A stretch of DNA of 64,000 nt. Origin: Cryptomeria japonica. Its lineage: Eukaryota > Streptophyta > Pinopsida > Cupressales > Cupressaceae. Within the stretch, counting starts at the first letter, position 1. Each line of letters opens with the position of its first letter. Of this stretch, positions 23,010 to 33,540 are shown piece by piece. The position numbers and the translations under genes are program-made. Location: the NCBI RefSeq assembly GCF_030272615.1, contig NC_081409.1:26113406-26177405 (forward strand). The letters are read 5' to 3'. The notes beneath the pieces are model-generated. The model did no database searches and was not told where the DNA came from. It saw only the letters and a program-made list of their open reading frames with translations.

Positions 23010-23640
23010 CTGTGGAAGTGTTGGTAAACAGATTTGTCTCCCTTTATTAATTTAATCTCTATACATTATGGCTCAAGGAAAGAAAGACAAATTCTCTACC
23101 AATCAGTTGGATAATCATTATATTGATTAACCTCTGAATTAAGGTACAACTCCCTTTAATAAATATTCAATCAGCTCCAAATTACACACAATCAATAGTA
23201 TGCTTTTCACCAGAAAGCACTAAAAGGTAATTGCATTCACCAGTCAATACGAAATGAACACAAGCACTGATTCATATATAACTCTTTTCATAAAGCCGAC
23301 AGACTTCACATGTACACTAAAACGAAATGAAAAGCCTTTAAAGATGAAATTTGCTGATAATTTTCTGCACACATAGAAAGTTTAACGGCTCTCTCCTTGA
23401 AACAGATTTTCACAGAAATCAAATTCCAAATATCAAACACACAGATTTGAAATCAAAGATAACTTTTAACGAGGTTTTCATTCATTGATGATCATCCACC
23501 TTTCTACATACGCAAAGTTTTTCACCCAAATTAAAAGATAGTTTTTCAAAAACTTAGTGAACACCAATAAAGTCATTACAAAACATATAAATAGGTCGCC
23601 AGACCAATAGTTTTTAACCATAAGTAAAATTAACTCGCAA
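23010..23640. other. Non-coding interruption in the gene copy
   Basis: About 630 bp of AT-rich sequence with stops in all frames separates the two C-terminal parts. It may be an insertion, a retained intron (an acceptor-like CTTCCACAG precedes 23001) or the 3' UTR of the first part. TGTTGG appears near both borders (23018 and 23694). I cannot decide between these. Confidence 0.4.
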
Positions 23641-23723
23641 GAGTTAATAGAGAACTACCCTAACTACATAACCGAAACTAAAAATGACTAGAATTGTTGG
23701 CAAACAACTGCCAGCAGTGCTAG

Positions 23724-24008
23724 TCATGTCGTTGATTCGGTCTCGGTCGGATCGCCCGGGTTGGTGTTTTGGACAGACACCATCACCGCCTTGGCCGCAC
23801 TCCACTCTCGATGCACCTTCAAAAATTCCTGAATTACAGTTACATGCGGCAAACTGATGTGAATTACTCTTTGCTTCCAAAGCTCTTTCTTCCTCTTCAT
23901 CATCTGCACTTTATCCCTGTGTGAGTCTAGGTGATCAAGACAAACTGTGAGCATTGATTCTACTTTGGAAATCCTCGTAAAATCACCCACAGCCAAGGAT
24001 TTCTCCAC
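23724..24008 (-). pseudogene. LTR-embedded gene, tail segment (copy 1a)
   Basis: A 94-codon minus frame, shifted relative to the long frame upstream, with ISKVESMLTVCLDHLDSHRD and KRKKELWKQRVIHISLPHVT, ending PTETESTT and a stop. It looks like the natural C-terminal tail of the copy that begins at 26.73 kb. The composition is charged and helical, with no known domain. Confidence 0.5.
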
Positions 24009-24039
24009 TTTGATTTGTTTAATGTGGCTGCTAAACTAA

Positions 24040-26730
24040 TTAATCATCTCTGCGCATCTGTTTTGAAATCACTGCCCATTTAGTCTTCTCTTTCTGCCAC
24101 GAGATTAAGTCGGCGTCTAATTCCTTGGTGACTTCATTAGCATCTTTGAAAATCTGGACTAAATCCGTTATGTAATTGGTCCCTTGATGCATGATCGAGG
24201 TGAGCCATTCTGAGAAAACCTCAGCAATCATCCTGTTTTGTTGAACCTCATCAAAGAATTTCCGATTACCAAGTGTTTTCAAACTAAATAGTCCTGAACT
24301 TTGAGACAGCGGTAACGGGCTGTTCTGAAGAGCATGAATATACTGAGCCATTTGCATTAGATTTTTCTTTAATTCAGCCTTGTCTCTTTCATCCTTCCAA
24401 ATACGAGAGATAATCCGCTTGGTTGAAGTCTCCAAATGTTTCACATCTATGGCTCTGGTTCCCACACCCAAATCAACTCATTCAATGGCATAGTCTGCTT
24501 CTGAAGCAGTAACAGCATCTTTATCGGACGCGGGTTTGGCAATGTCTGCAATCCAGTGCTTTGTGCTTTCGTCAAAACCAATCATAGCCTCCATTTTTAA
24601 CCTTTTAGGCTTCGTGGATTTTCCCAGACAACTCACGGCATCCTCCATTAATACCGAAATAGGAACCACAGTTTTTTTCCTGGTAATTGAGTCACTTAAC
24701 CACTTGGGTGCCAGAGTCAGTTCCTTAGATGGCGTGCGTGGAGATCCTTCTGAAGGTGGCAGTGTGGTACTGTCTGCATGAGACTGGATATCAAGCGTCT
24801 CTGAGTCTTGGAAAGTAGTATCTACATCAGTTGAAACCTTGTCTGTATCAGGAACAGGGGATGTCATATCGCACAGTGCTTCCTCTGCGTCCAAATCCAA
24901 AATGAGATGGGGAGTCGGCAGCTGAAAACTCTTCTTGGACCTAGACCTGGTAACCCGGCCACCAATAGAAAGTTCAGCCTCGATGTCAAGTTTCTCTTCT
25001 TTAATCTTTGCCTGCCTTTTTCCTGCAACAGAAACGGGAATGTTAGTTAAAATAGAAGTTTTGCTTGTGGTATCTCCCTTCCCACTTTCGTTTCTTGAAC
25101 TGGTTGCTCTCGTCGGGCGAAATCGGCAACTCCTAAGCCAATTTTTTGTCCTGCAAATTACGCTGAAGGTGCGTATCTAAATGTTATCTTCCATCTTTTT
25201 ACTCCAATCCACCTCTGGGAGAGGTTCGTTATGTACCCGCTTCATAAACTCGAAATCCAATACATCTTCATCATCAGTGGTGACACTTGAAGTGTCCATT
25301 GGCAATTTCATGTCATGGATTTGTTTCAAGGTTAACCTGGACCAACTCCTTTTCCTTACTTCAAATTCATCCGGGCAGCCCTCCCAATAATCCTCCAACT
25401 GGGACACATGTTGATCAGGCACCATCTTCTTCACATATTGAGCAATAAAACCTTTACTGTCAAAGTTATCCCTTTTCACAAAGGTTTTCAAATGAAATCT
25501 CTTAAATTCTAGCTCAAGATTCAGTGCATCAGAGACAAACCTACAACTGTAATGGCCTAAGTCGATGGGAAAAATTCCACTTGTGTCTGAGTCCTCACCA
25601 TAATCCTTTGCGACATAAGCCAGCTGCCTGGAAACTTCAATCAAAATACAGGAGTCTAAAACATACCTAGGTAGCCAAAAGGGTTCACCCTTAAAACCTC
25701 CAACCCTTAGGTAAGTGAAGTGATTAAACTGTGTAAAGAAACTGCCATAGATGTTAACAAGTTCAACAGCCTCTGCAGACATCCTCCTATGCAAGTTACC
25801 TTGTAATTCAAAGGTCAATCTCCCAACAAAAATATCATTCCAGCGGAGATAATCGTCAACATGCCCTTTTAAAGTCAAATTGGGGTGATACTCATAAATC
25901 TTTATGCCTTGAACCCACTTTGCATGGGACAATGCAGACCATTCCCTCACACAAGCAAGCATATACAACAGGTATGAAGACATATAAAAGTTTGCCATCC
26001 CAAGGTAATTACTCAAACCTTCATGTAACCTTTCCACAATAACGGTTCCCCAGTCGATGAACCGATTTTTGTCTAGAGTGACCTGGACAAAGAAATACAT
26101 CCAGTCCTCCCAATAGGAGGAGTGTGAATTACCCTTTACTCTGCTCAACAATATTACCAAATCTCGGATTGCGGGAATTAAATGCTCACGGGTCAGGGGT
26201 CTCGACAGTCTTGAACCTCCTTTTTGGAATTTTAAAAGCCAATTTTGTGCAATGACAGTTCTATAATACTGTTTTTTCTCAGAGAAAATTCCATACGATT
26301 TCCCAATCGTCCAATCTTCATAGGGTTCCTGATGTGGGATACCCATGGCTGCCATTACTATCTGTCTATCAATGGATAACAAAACCTCACCATTGTTTTT
26401 CCTTATGCATCTATTACCCTTATCATAGTGATTCATACATTCTAAAACTAATTCAGGGAGAGGAGCAGCTGTGGGAAATGCAGCTACTTCCAATAATCCG
26501 CTCTATGCAATATCTCTCATCATAAGATTTGCGTCTGGGTTCCGTACTCTTTCTAGAAAATCATCTAAATCCAGTTGGACTAATGTTGTATCACCTAGCT
26601 TCGGTAAAGAGCTTACAAGGGAAGACGAGTTTACTAATTTGGGCAAAGTAGGCCTCATGTTTAGCTGGTGATTTTCTCCAATTGACCCAGGCGAAGAAGG
26701 AAAGAGAAAACGGAAACAAACAGCTAACAA
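24040..26730 (-). pseudogene. LTR-embedded gene, main frame, nearly intact (copy 1a)
   Basis: About 900 codons lie in one frame on the minus strand with only three internal stops (about 26517, 25177 and 24478) and no frameshift. The likely start is MRPTLPKLVNSSSL at 26658; CTTCTTCGCCTGGG-type leader sequence precedes it. The N-terminal domain contains ELVLECMNHYDKGNRC, GEVLLSIDRQIVMAAMGIP and the long conserved block SSYWEDWMYFFVQVTLDKNR ... FIDWGTVIVERLHEGLSNYL ... YMSSYLLYMLAC ... LEDYWEGCPDEFEVRKRSWS. A middle linker is acidic and Ser/Thr-rich with basic patches (TRKKT, KPKRLKME), and a helical part follows. I do not recognise the family. The pattern LSIDRQIVMAAMGIP distantly recalls plant mobile-domain and plant-transposon proteins. 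Homologous copies are at 27.5-29.8 and 59.8-63.0 kb. Confidence 0.7.
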
Positions 26731-27230
26731 AATACCCAGGTTTTTTTTAAAACAAACTGCAACAATTGAGAAAGTTATCGAACATACCTCCCTCTGTCAT
26801 CTGCAAACCCCTATCGCAGTCTATTTCTCCCGCTCCAAAAACTTCTTCTTAAAACTTATCCAAAGAAAATGATAATCTCGACATGACAATTACTCAATTT
26901 TAAAGCCGAGCAAATCTTACCCATCATTACCATAAACTGTCTCCATTACTCTTCGCTCGTGTGACCTTACTCTGAAATGATTGCGCTAGAGCATGCCTTA
27001 AATGCTAAGTCACTTCACTTCTGACACTACGGATCTTCACACCATACTTGCTATAAATGACAGATTTCAAATCATGGAAGAAAGAATATTCCTCTCTTCT
27101 GCGGCCGTTTATCATATCTTAAAATCCGCACCGCCACCTCACGCCAAATCACATGTTTTCCAAGAAGCCTAAACATTGAACTCTAACCCTTGCGAAACAA
27201 TCGCGACACAAATCATTAACATGACAAATC

Positions 27231-27415
27231 TTGAACTTTGAACCTTGAACCAAAAAGGTTCAAGTTCAAGGTTCAAGGTTCAAGGAATGTAAAACACCGG
27301 CAAGGACTAGTGAAGACTTAAAACCACGCGAAAGCAAAAAAAAAACATTCAAAACAACGCCCGTTGAACTTTGAACCTTGAACCAAAAAGGTTCAAGTTC
27401 AAGGTTCAAGTTCAA
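27231..27415. repeat. Two long hairpin units built from GGTTCAA
   Basis: TTGAACTTTGAACCTTGAAC followed after AAAAA by GGTTCAAGTTCAAGGTTCAA forms a hairpin of about 20-bp arms at 27231-27283, and again at 27364-27415, 133 bp apart. The units lie upstream of the copy 1a gene (minus direction), in the position where sister elements carry other palindromic arrays. GGTTCAA also resembles the tRNA B-box core, probably by chance. Confidence 0.8.
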
Positions 27416-27449
27416 CGCAATGGAACTTAAACAAAAAACAATAGCTGGA

Positions 27450-29759
27450 TTACATGAGGAAGGTTAAGTGAATGACTTGACCAACAGACTCGATGGGCAT
27501 TACCTCGAAGAAGGACATATACAGAATGGAAATTTTATATGTGCTACCAACAGGAAGCATGGCCAAGATCAACTTGTCTAATGACGTAATCTTCTTGCCT
27601 AATCTCACTCCTATCTTTATCGACTGCAGGTTCAGCAATGTGCAAGGTCCGGGATCCAGATTCTTCCCTGACCACCTTGGAAAACTTCCAGGGAGCCTTT
27701 ATTTCCGCTGGCCGATCCATTCTCTTCAATAATTCTTCAACTCCTGAGCAGGGTTCGTTCCTCCTTCTGCTTCATTCCCCAGCCTGCCTATCAACCAGTC
27801 TGGAGCGGGGATGGAATGGCTATGATCTTCTACATGCTCCTGTTTCTGAGATTCTTCCTCCATTTCACCAAGGATAGTCTCCGCGAAGTTATCTTGGCTA
27901 GCTTCTTCCCAGTGCGGGGGACTTTCTTCCCTCTAACTTCTCAGTCGACGGTGGCCTTGTGAAGCATTGATGCTAAGTATATCGGGTGCTGGAACGCTCC
28001 CTAGAAATGGACCTGTGGAATGTGGAAACATCTCCACTTCCCACATGCTCGAGGAACTAACTGGTGAATGCTCCTTTTCTGTCCTTGCTCTCTTTCGTGG
28101 AGGTTCTTCATGTTGGGCTTCTTGTTGAACCTCCTGTGGGATTTCCTGTTGGATATCCTTCTTCTTTGTTGTCCTTGGTCTCTTTGGGGCATTTTTCCCT
28201 TTATCCATCCGGGCTTCCCTTCCTGCCTAAACCTGTGAAGAGATTTCAATTGCTTCACTATGGGAATCCAAACTTCCCTTTAGCTGGTATGTTAGATGGA
28301 CATTTTCTTCCACCAACTTTCTTATCTGCCTGTCAATCCAGTGCTTAGTGAATTTCAGCACTTCCTCGACACTTGCCCAGTAATCCTCTAAGTGAAACTT
28401 GTGTATGAATTTGACGTCGGCAACCTTCCTAATTTGGCTATAAGGATCATATTGGGTCCTGGATGTATAAAATGGCAGGCGATAGAACGCCAATTCCCCT
28501 GCTGCACTTTCAGCAGCTTCCAAACCTGGGCATATTTCCATGAAGTCACCCAAGACAACTAGAAATTAAATTGATTGCTTCTTCTTCTTCTTCCTGATCA
28601 TAGGCAGTTAACTGCCTCATGAGCTCAAGCAATACAAGCTTGTCTAACGGATATCTAGGCAATTTGTATGACTGGAAGGAGAATCCTTGCATTCTGATGT
28701 AGGTGAATTTAGGAAATTGCAAGAACGTGGCTCCATACTTCTAGACCAAGGCACTTGCTTGTGGCGACAACCTCACGTGCAACTTATTCTACATAAGCTG
28801 TGTCAAGTACATGGTGAAGGTGTCATTTGCCAACCTGTAAGGACTAACATTGTGGAGATGCAGCTGGGGATGACACTCATGTACTTTCAACTGAGCTGGT
28901 CCGCAGCCCATGATTCCTCTTGTTGGCAGCCCATCGAATCCTCCCCTTCGTGCAAGCATATAGAATAGGTAGGAGCTCATGAAAAAGGACTAGGACCTTT
29001 TCTCTTTTAGGTTCTTCAATTGCTCATGCAAGTAGTGACTGATCAATCTAGCCCAGTCAATCAGCGTATTTGAATTCATGATCCCACCTATGTAGAAGAA
29101 CATCTAGGCCTCAAAGTTCATCGAATGTGGGCATCCCATTACTCTGCTTAGCATTTTTATGAAGTCTACATACTCCTACTTGAACTCGAAGATTGTGAGA
29201 ATTTTGGGCATCTTGGAAGCGTACACTCTAGCCTTCAGCAACCACTGCTTATTGATCAAATCAACGCGCCTAGCAGGGCCTGCTTCATATACTGCTTGAG
29301 CTCCACTACTGGTCCTGTACGTCATGGAATAATGTGAAGGAATTCCGAAAGCTTCACCAATTGACTCCGGAGTCAATGTTGCCAATAACTTGCCATCTAG
29401 CATTGAGATTGTTTTTCGCTCCAGATTATAATGTGTTGCACATTCCAAGAGTCTGGGCATTGAATAGCAGGAGGAAAACCAGCTGCCGCAACTATTCCAC
29501 TTTTCACAATTCTGATAGCTGTCGGGGATGGATTGTGCCCTGCTATTCCGAACATTTGGATCTTGAATGCAGCCAAGTTGAATGTGCCTAGGTTAGTATC
29601 GCTGATTTCATCCCATCTTGAATTCAACCGAGAATGAGGAAGAAAACTTTTCATTTCTGCCTTGATCAATGCCTGCCTGGAGATAGTAGCTACCTTGTTT
29701 GATTCCGCCATCCTGGAAGCACCTTGAAAATGATGAAAACAGAGACTAAGTATGACCAC
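27450..29759 (-). pseudogene. LTR-embedded gene, partial copy 2
   Basis: The start is MAESNKVATISRQALIKAEM at 29712, about 105 bp after a TATA box. It continues RWDEISDTNLGTFNLAAF and GIVAAAGFPPA, then with a frame shift CATHYNLERKTISMLDGKLL ... GEAFGIPSHY (29460-29176), YLFYMLA (28980), YRLPFYTSRTQYDPYSQIRK ... HLEDYWASVEE (28553-28380), and a basic, nuclear-localisation-like stretch (KRPRTTKKKD, PRKRARTEKE; 28208-28060). The last match is RTLHIAEPAVDKDRSEIRQE near 27660-27580. Next to the copy at 59.8 kb it lacks a segment after EDYWASVEE and all of the coiled-coil C-terminus. Several frameshifts and stops are present. Confidence 0.65.
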
Positions 29760-29820
29760 TTTTCACTTCTCCACTTCTTCCCTGAATCTTGCACGTGAGA
29801 AATGAAATGCCTTTCCAAAC

Positions 29821-29827
29821 TTATATA
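29821..29827 (-). promoter_or_regulatory. TATA box 1 of the composite element
   Basis: TATATAA on the minus strand, about 110 bp upstream of the ATG at 29712. A short leader lies between, with an acceptor-like TTTTCAAG just before the start. This is the promoter expected to drive the embedded gene. Confidence 0.6.
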
Positions 29828-30415
29828 AAATTCTTCAAGACGTCTTGCTAAGTTAGGAGGCATTTAATTAGTAATTGTATTCATGACGCATCATACTTTC
29901 CCCAATCACTATGCCATGCAAAAGCAACTTCCCATGCGAATGAGTTCAAATTTAGAATTTTCCTTAAATACTCCAAGTCATGCGCCATACTTGGAATATT
30001 CCTTCTGCCAACTCATTGATTTTCACTCTTTCCAATTTTGGAGGGAATTTGAAGGATTCTCTCAGGATTTGCTTGATTCTATTGTAATCTTGTCGCCTCC
30101 TGCTTTTGAAGGAATTTCCATGTGTCTTTTCAACATCCCTATTTTTTAGGAATCCTCCTAAAATTTAGGAGTCAGGTTCATTTGATGGAGAATTTCACCC
30201 CGATTCCGAATCTATAAAATTTTCCACACTCCGTCGAGATTCGGTGTCTAAAAATAGCAAATTCAAAAATTTGCCCGAGGGGAATTTTGCTTTTTATTTC
30301 TCAACTCCTTGGATTCCATGCCTTAGGCAAAATTTCAACTTATTAGCTTGGGCGTTGAATTCATTGTGCCTTGGAATTTTTACATTTTCCATGCCTTCCA
30401 TGGAATGTCCAGTTT

Positions 30416-31040
30416 GGCGCCCAAGTCCACATTTGGGCGGATTTTTCATCTGGCCAAGGATTCATGGAATTTGCCTTCTATCCATGGGAATCCCATTTTG
30501 GCGCCCTCTTCAATGCTTGGGCGACATTTTGCTCTGGCCAAGGATTCACGAAATTTGTCTTCTCTCCATGGGAATCCCATTCTAGCGCCCAACTGCATAC
30601 TTGGGCGCAATTTTGACTAGGAGAAGGAATTTTCTTAAATTGTTGGTTGTCCATGGGTATACCATTTTGGCGCCCCTCCTCATGTCTAAGCGCAAATCAC
30701 ACTTAGCCAAGGATCTTCATTTTTTTCATGTTATCCTTGGACATCTCATTTTGGTGCCCTCCACCTCATTTGGACGGAATTTTCACTAGGAGAAGGATTC
30801 ATGGAATTTTTTGTGAATCCCTGAGACCCTCATTTTGGCGCTCAAGTCCATACCTGGGTGTTGTTTCCACCAGGGCAAGGAATTCTCATTTTTTCTATTT
30901 GTCCTTGCCTTCCTCAATTTGGCGCCCAACTGCATTCTTGGGCGCAATTTTGCTTTGGCCAAGGATTCATGGAATTTGTCTTCTTTCCATGGGTATCCCA
31001 TTCTAGCGCCCAACTGCATACTTGGGCGCAATTTTGACTA
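30416..31040. repeat. 84-bp palindrome array, eight units
   Basis: GGCGCC-type cores recur at 30416, 30500, 30584, 30669, 30753, 30837, 30921 and 31005, steps of 84, 84, 85, 84, 84, 84 and 84 bp. The best units carry GCGCCCAA, an 8-base spacer and TTGGGCGC, a perfect inverted repeat followed by ATTTTG. Between cores, segments such as CAAGGATTCATGGAATTTG and CCATGGGAATCCCATT are also shared, so the whole 84 bp is a tandem monomer. The array lies 0.6-1.2 kb upstream of TATA box 1 in the minus-strand element. Confidence 0.9.
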
Positions 31041-31363
31041 TGCCATGGATTCATGTAATTTTCCTAGTTCAACTTTCCAGGCTTATGATAATTTGACCCT
31101 TTTGCAATTTTGGAATGACTTCGTGAACCTTGATGAATTTTTTGAGCTTTCCATTTTAGGCATAGGCTTCCAGCACTTGATCAATTTTTGGCTTTCTCTA
31201 TCTGTTGTCTGACTTACCAGAATTAGAAATATCTGCGAACGTCTGATCCTTGTCGCCTTGTCTGACTGACCCTACCAATACTGATTTTCCAAAAATAGAA
31301 ACCTTCAAAGTGTCAGCGTTAGACCCCTAGACAGGGTGCAGGAATGACTTACTATAAATAGAA

Positions 31364-31461
31364 ACTTACTAAAAATAGTAAGTTCGATTTTTGGCAAAAT
31401 GACGACATTCTGGGACTCGGAAAAATCCTTAAAAAATAGGGACTTTCTAAAAATAGAAAGT
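31364..31461. repeat. Two short perfect hairpins
   Basis: ACTTACTAAAAATAGTAAGT at 31364-31383 and ACTTTCTAAAAATAGAAAGT at 31442-31461 are hairpins with 8-bp arms and an AAAA loop, 78 bp apart, in the 5' part of the minus-strand element. Related CTAAAAATAG loops occur nearby in less regular form. Confidence 0.8.
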
Positions 31462-31793
31462 TGTTCCATTTGGGCTCAAATTTTACTGGGAGGTTCCTTG
31501 AAGGGCCCTAATTCCAATTGTATGTTCAGTTTTCCCAAAACCCTAACAAAAACCCCTAAAATCTAGGACAGAAGGTAGAAACCCTAAAAAGGGACAAAAC
31601 AGGCCCTAGACTTCATAGAACTCACTTGACAAAGAAGCAGATCACCTCTAACTGACCCCCGAACATCCGCAAAGCGGAGAGATTGAAGAGATTGCCACCA
31701 ACACACACAAAAACCAAGACCAAACGACCGAAAGGGCCTAAAAGCTAGGGGGTCCCTATCTGGGATGGGGTGATGTGTGATTAGGTCACAACA

Positions 31794-33100
31794 AGACAAT
31801 CCTAAAATGTAGGAGCTATCGTCTAAAGGTCCAAAACGGCTCACAAAGCCTCTACAAAGCTCCATGACCCTCAAAATGAGTCCCCTAACCATATTGTTGA
31901 CCCATGGGAACTCGAATGATAGGTCAACCCCTGCTCATCTCCAAACGCCTAGAAAGGGGACATTACACTCTCATACCATGGGAGAGCATGGTCTATTAAC
32001 TTGAGCTTGGAAAACAAAACATGCTCACGATAAATACAATGACCATGGCTAAAATAAACCTCCATCTAGGATACCCACTAATTCAACTTCACGAAAATAA
32101 TTTCTCTATCAAATAGTTTGTTGGCACCCCATTTGACCGTGTTCGTTTTTGCTTGAACTCGTAGCCCTCTTATGCATTTTGGCCTTATTTTTCCTTGCCA
32201 TAGATAACCAATCTAGGATGTTTCCTAATTGGTCTCCCTAGTCAAATTTTGCATGTGTTGTTCTCCATCATCCCCCATGTGCCTATAATATGTTAAAAGT
32301 CGCAAAAGTTCAAAAGTTCCAAGTGTGGACATTTTATGTTCACATTTCTAAGGACTATTCTTATGTCGGAGTTTTGCAATTTCCCTTTCTAGTATGCCTT
32401 TCTTTCCAAGTCCACCTTTTCCGTTGTCCCTATCGAGATATTGAAGTTTCCCATATGAAAATACCTTTCATCTAATCCCTACCTTCGCTACCCTTTCCTA
32501 TTGGGGTTTCAAAGTTTTCCTTCCAGACATCTATTTCCTCAAACCTTCATTTCCCCTTGCCTTTGTCAAGGTTTCACACTTTTCTCTACCAACATGCTTT
32601 TCCTTTGAACCCCAACTCTTCAATTCTTACACTAGGTTACCTTTCAAAGCCAAAGTTTTGGCCATCCCTTACTCCGGTACCTTTTTCTTGGCCTCTACAA
32701 TCCCCAATTTCTAACGTTTTCTTCTATATACGTTTTCAAAATTGGCTATGCCAAAATACTTATGATGTGGTACTAGTATGAAGTATCCCTAAACCCTAAC
32801 CCCAACACTTTTCACTATTGAGATTGTTGATTTGGAGTTAAACTTATTTGCATGCCTTAAGGGATGAATTCACAGTTGTTCCCAATGGTATTAGTTATGA
32901 GATGTCCATGAATTCACAGTTGCTCCCAATGGTATTAGTTATGAGGTGTTCCCGACCCCTGAACCCCATAACTCTCGCGTTGTTGTTTGATCACCCTATG
33001 GGCAAGACAAGGTAAGAAAAATAAATGAAGCTCCAAAGATGTACATAGGCACAAGTTAAGAGAACATTCATGGCACTTATAGTCAACGGAGGCCAAACAT
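31794..33100. other. right flank; LTR end and unassigned sequence
   Basis: AAAGGGGACATTACA at about 31953-31967 is an LTR-type 3' end of the GGGACATTACA family. From 31970 to 33100 no gene is visible; a 44-bp unit starting ATGAATTCACAGTTG is duplicated at 32864 and 32908. Confidence 0.45.
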
Positions 33101-33149
33101 ATCGAAACTCCATTAGCTCCCATTAAGGCCTCATGGAGAGAAACGAGTG

Positions 33150-33540
33150 TGTCTATTATTTTTGAGGATGGAAGGATGCAAAAAATGGGCCATAATTGAT
33201 GTGACTGCAGTGTGCCATAAGGGCCAATGTTTCTTAAGTCGTTGTTAATGTTTATGAGGGGCGGGGGAAGGATGTAGAATTTATTGCTAGCATTCTTCTA
33301 TAACGAAGTGGATCCTCAAAATGTCGTCCAAGTTATAACAAACAATGCAAATAATTGCAAAGCGGCTAGTATGCTAGTTGAGACATGGTTCCCTTATATA
33401 TTTTGGACAACTTGTGTTGTTCATTCACAAAACCTCATGGTACAGAAGTTGGGTATGAAAATAAATAGGATCAAACAAGTCTATGTTGAGGCTGAAGAGA
33501 TCCAAATGTTCACCACAAACCATATGTTGTAGGCTATTTA
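33150..33540 (+). pseudogene. hAT transposase fragment (DUF659 region)
   Basis: A plus-strand frame at 33284-33532 encodes FYNEVDPQNVVQVITNNANN, KAASMLVETWFPYIFWTTCV and VHSQNLMVQ, which is the VVQVVTDNAANY...CAAH.LNL part of plant hAT transposases (DUF659 and the start of the RNase H-like catalytic region). The D of the usual DNA motif reads N here. Preceding sequence from about 33150 (SIIFEDGRMQKMGHN) fits decayed upstream transposase. Neither N-terminal zinc finger nor C-terminal dimerisation region is present. Confidence 0.7.

Larger units (their letters stand above)
20954..31793 (-). mobile_element. Composite long LTR-like element with two copies of an unrecognised gene
   Basis: On the minus strand the element starts TGTTGTGACCTAATCACACA at 31793 and ends ATACGTCAACA at 20954. 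The start is shared with elements at 39054, 45063 and 56123, and the CAACA end with those at 43601 and 48872. The flanking bases are AGACC (20949-20953) and AGACA (31794-31798), a 4-of-5 match to a 5-bp target duplication. Inside, in transcription order: a palindrome array (31.04-30.41 kb), TATA (29.82 kb), a partial gene copy (29.76-27.45 kb), hairpin repeats (27.4-27.2 kb), a second, fuller gene copy (26.73-22.08 kb), an inverted telo-box (21.74 kb) and a second TATA (21.71 kb). It could also be two related elements fused by deletion near 27.4-27.5 kb. Confidence 0.55.

Noticed and set aside
23018-23700. A copia LTR insertion with TGTTGG ends in the first gene copy
   Set aside because: The TGTTGG motifs at the two borders are in direct, not inverted, orientation, and no CCAACA end or target duplication was found.
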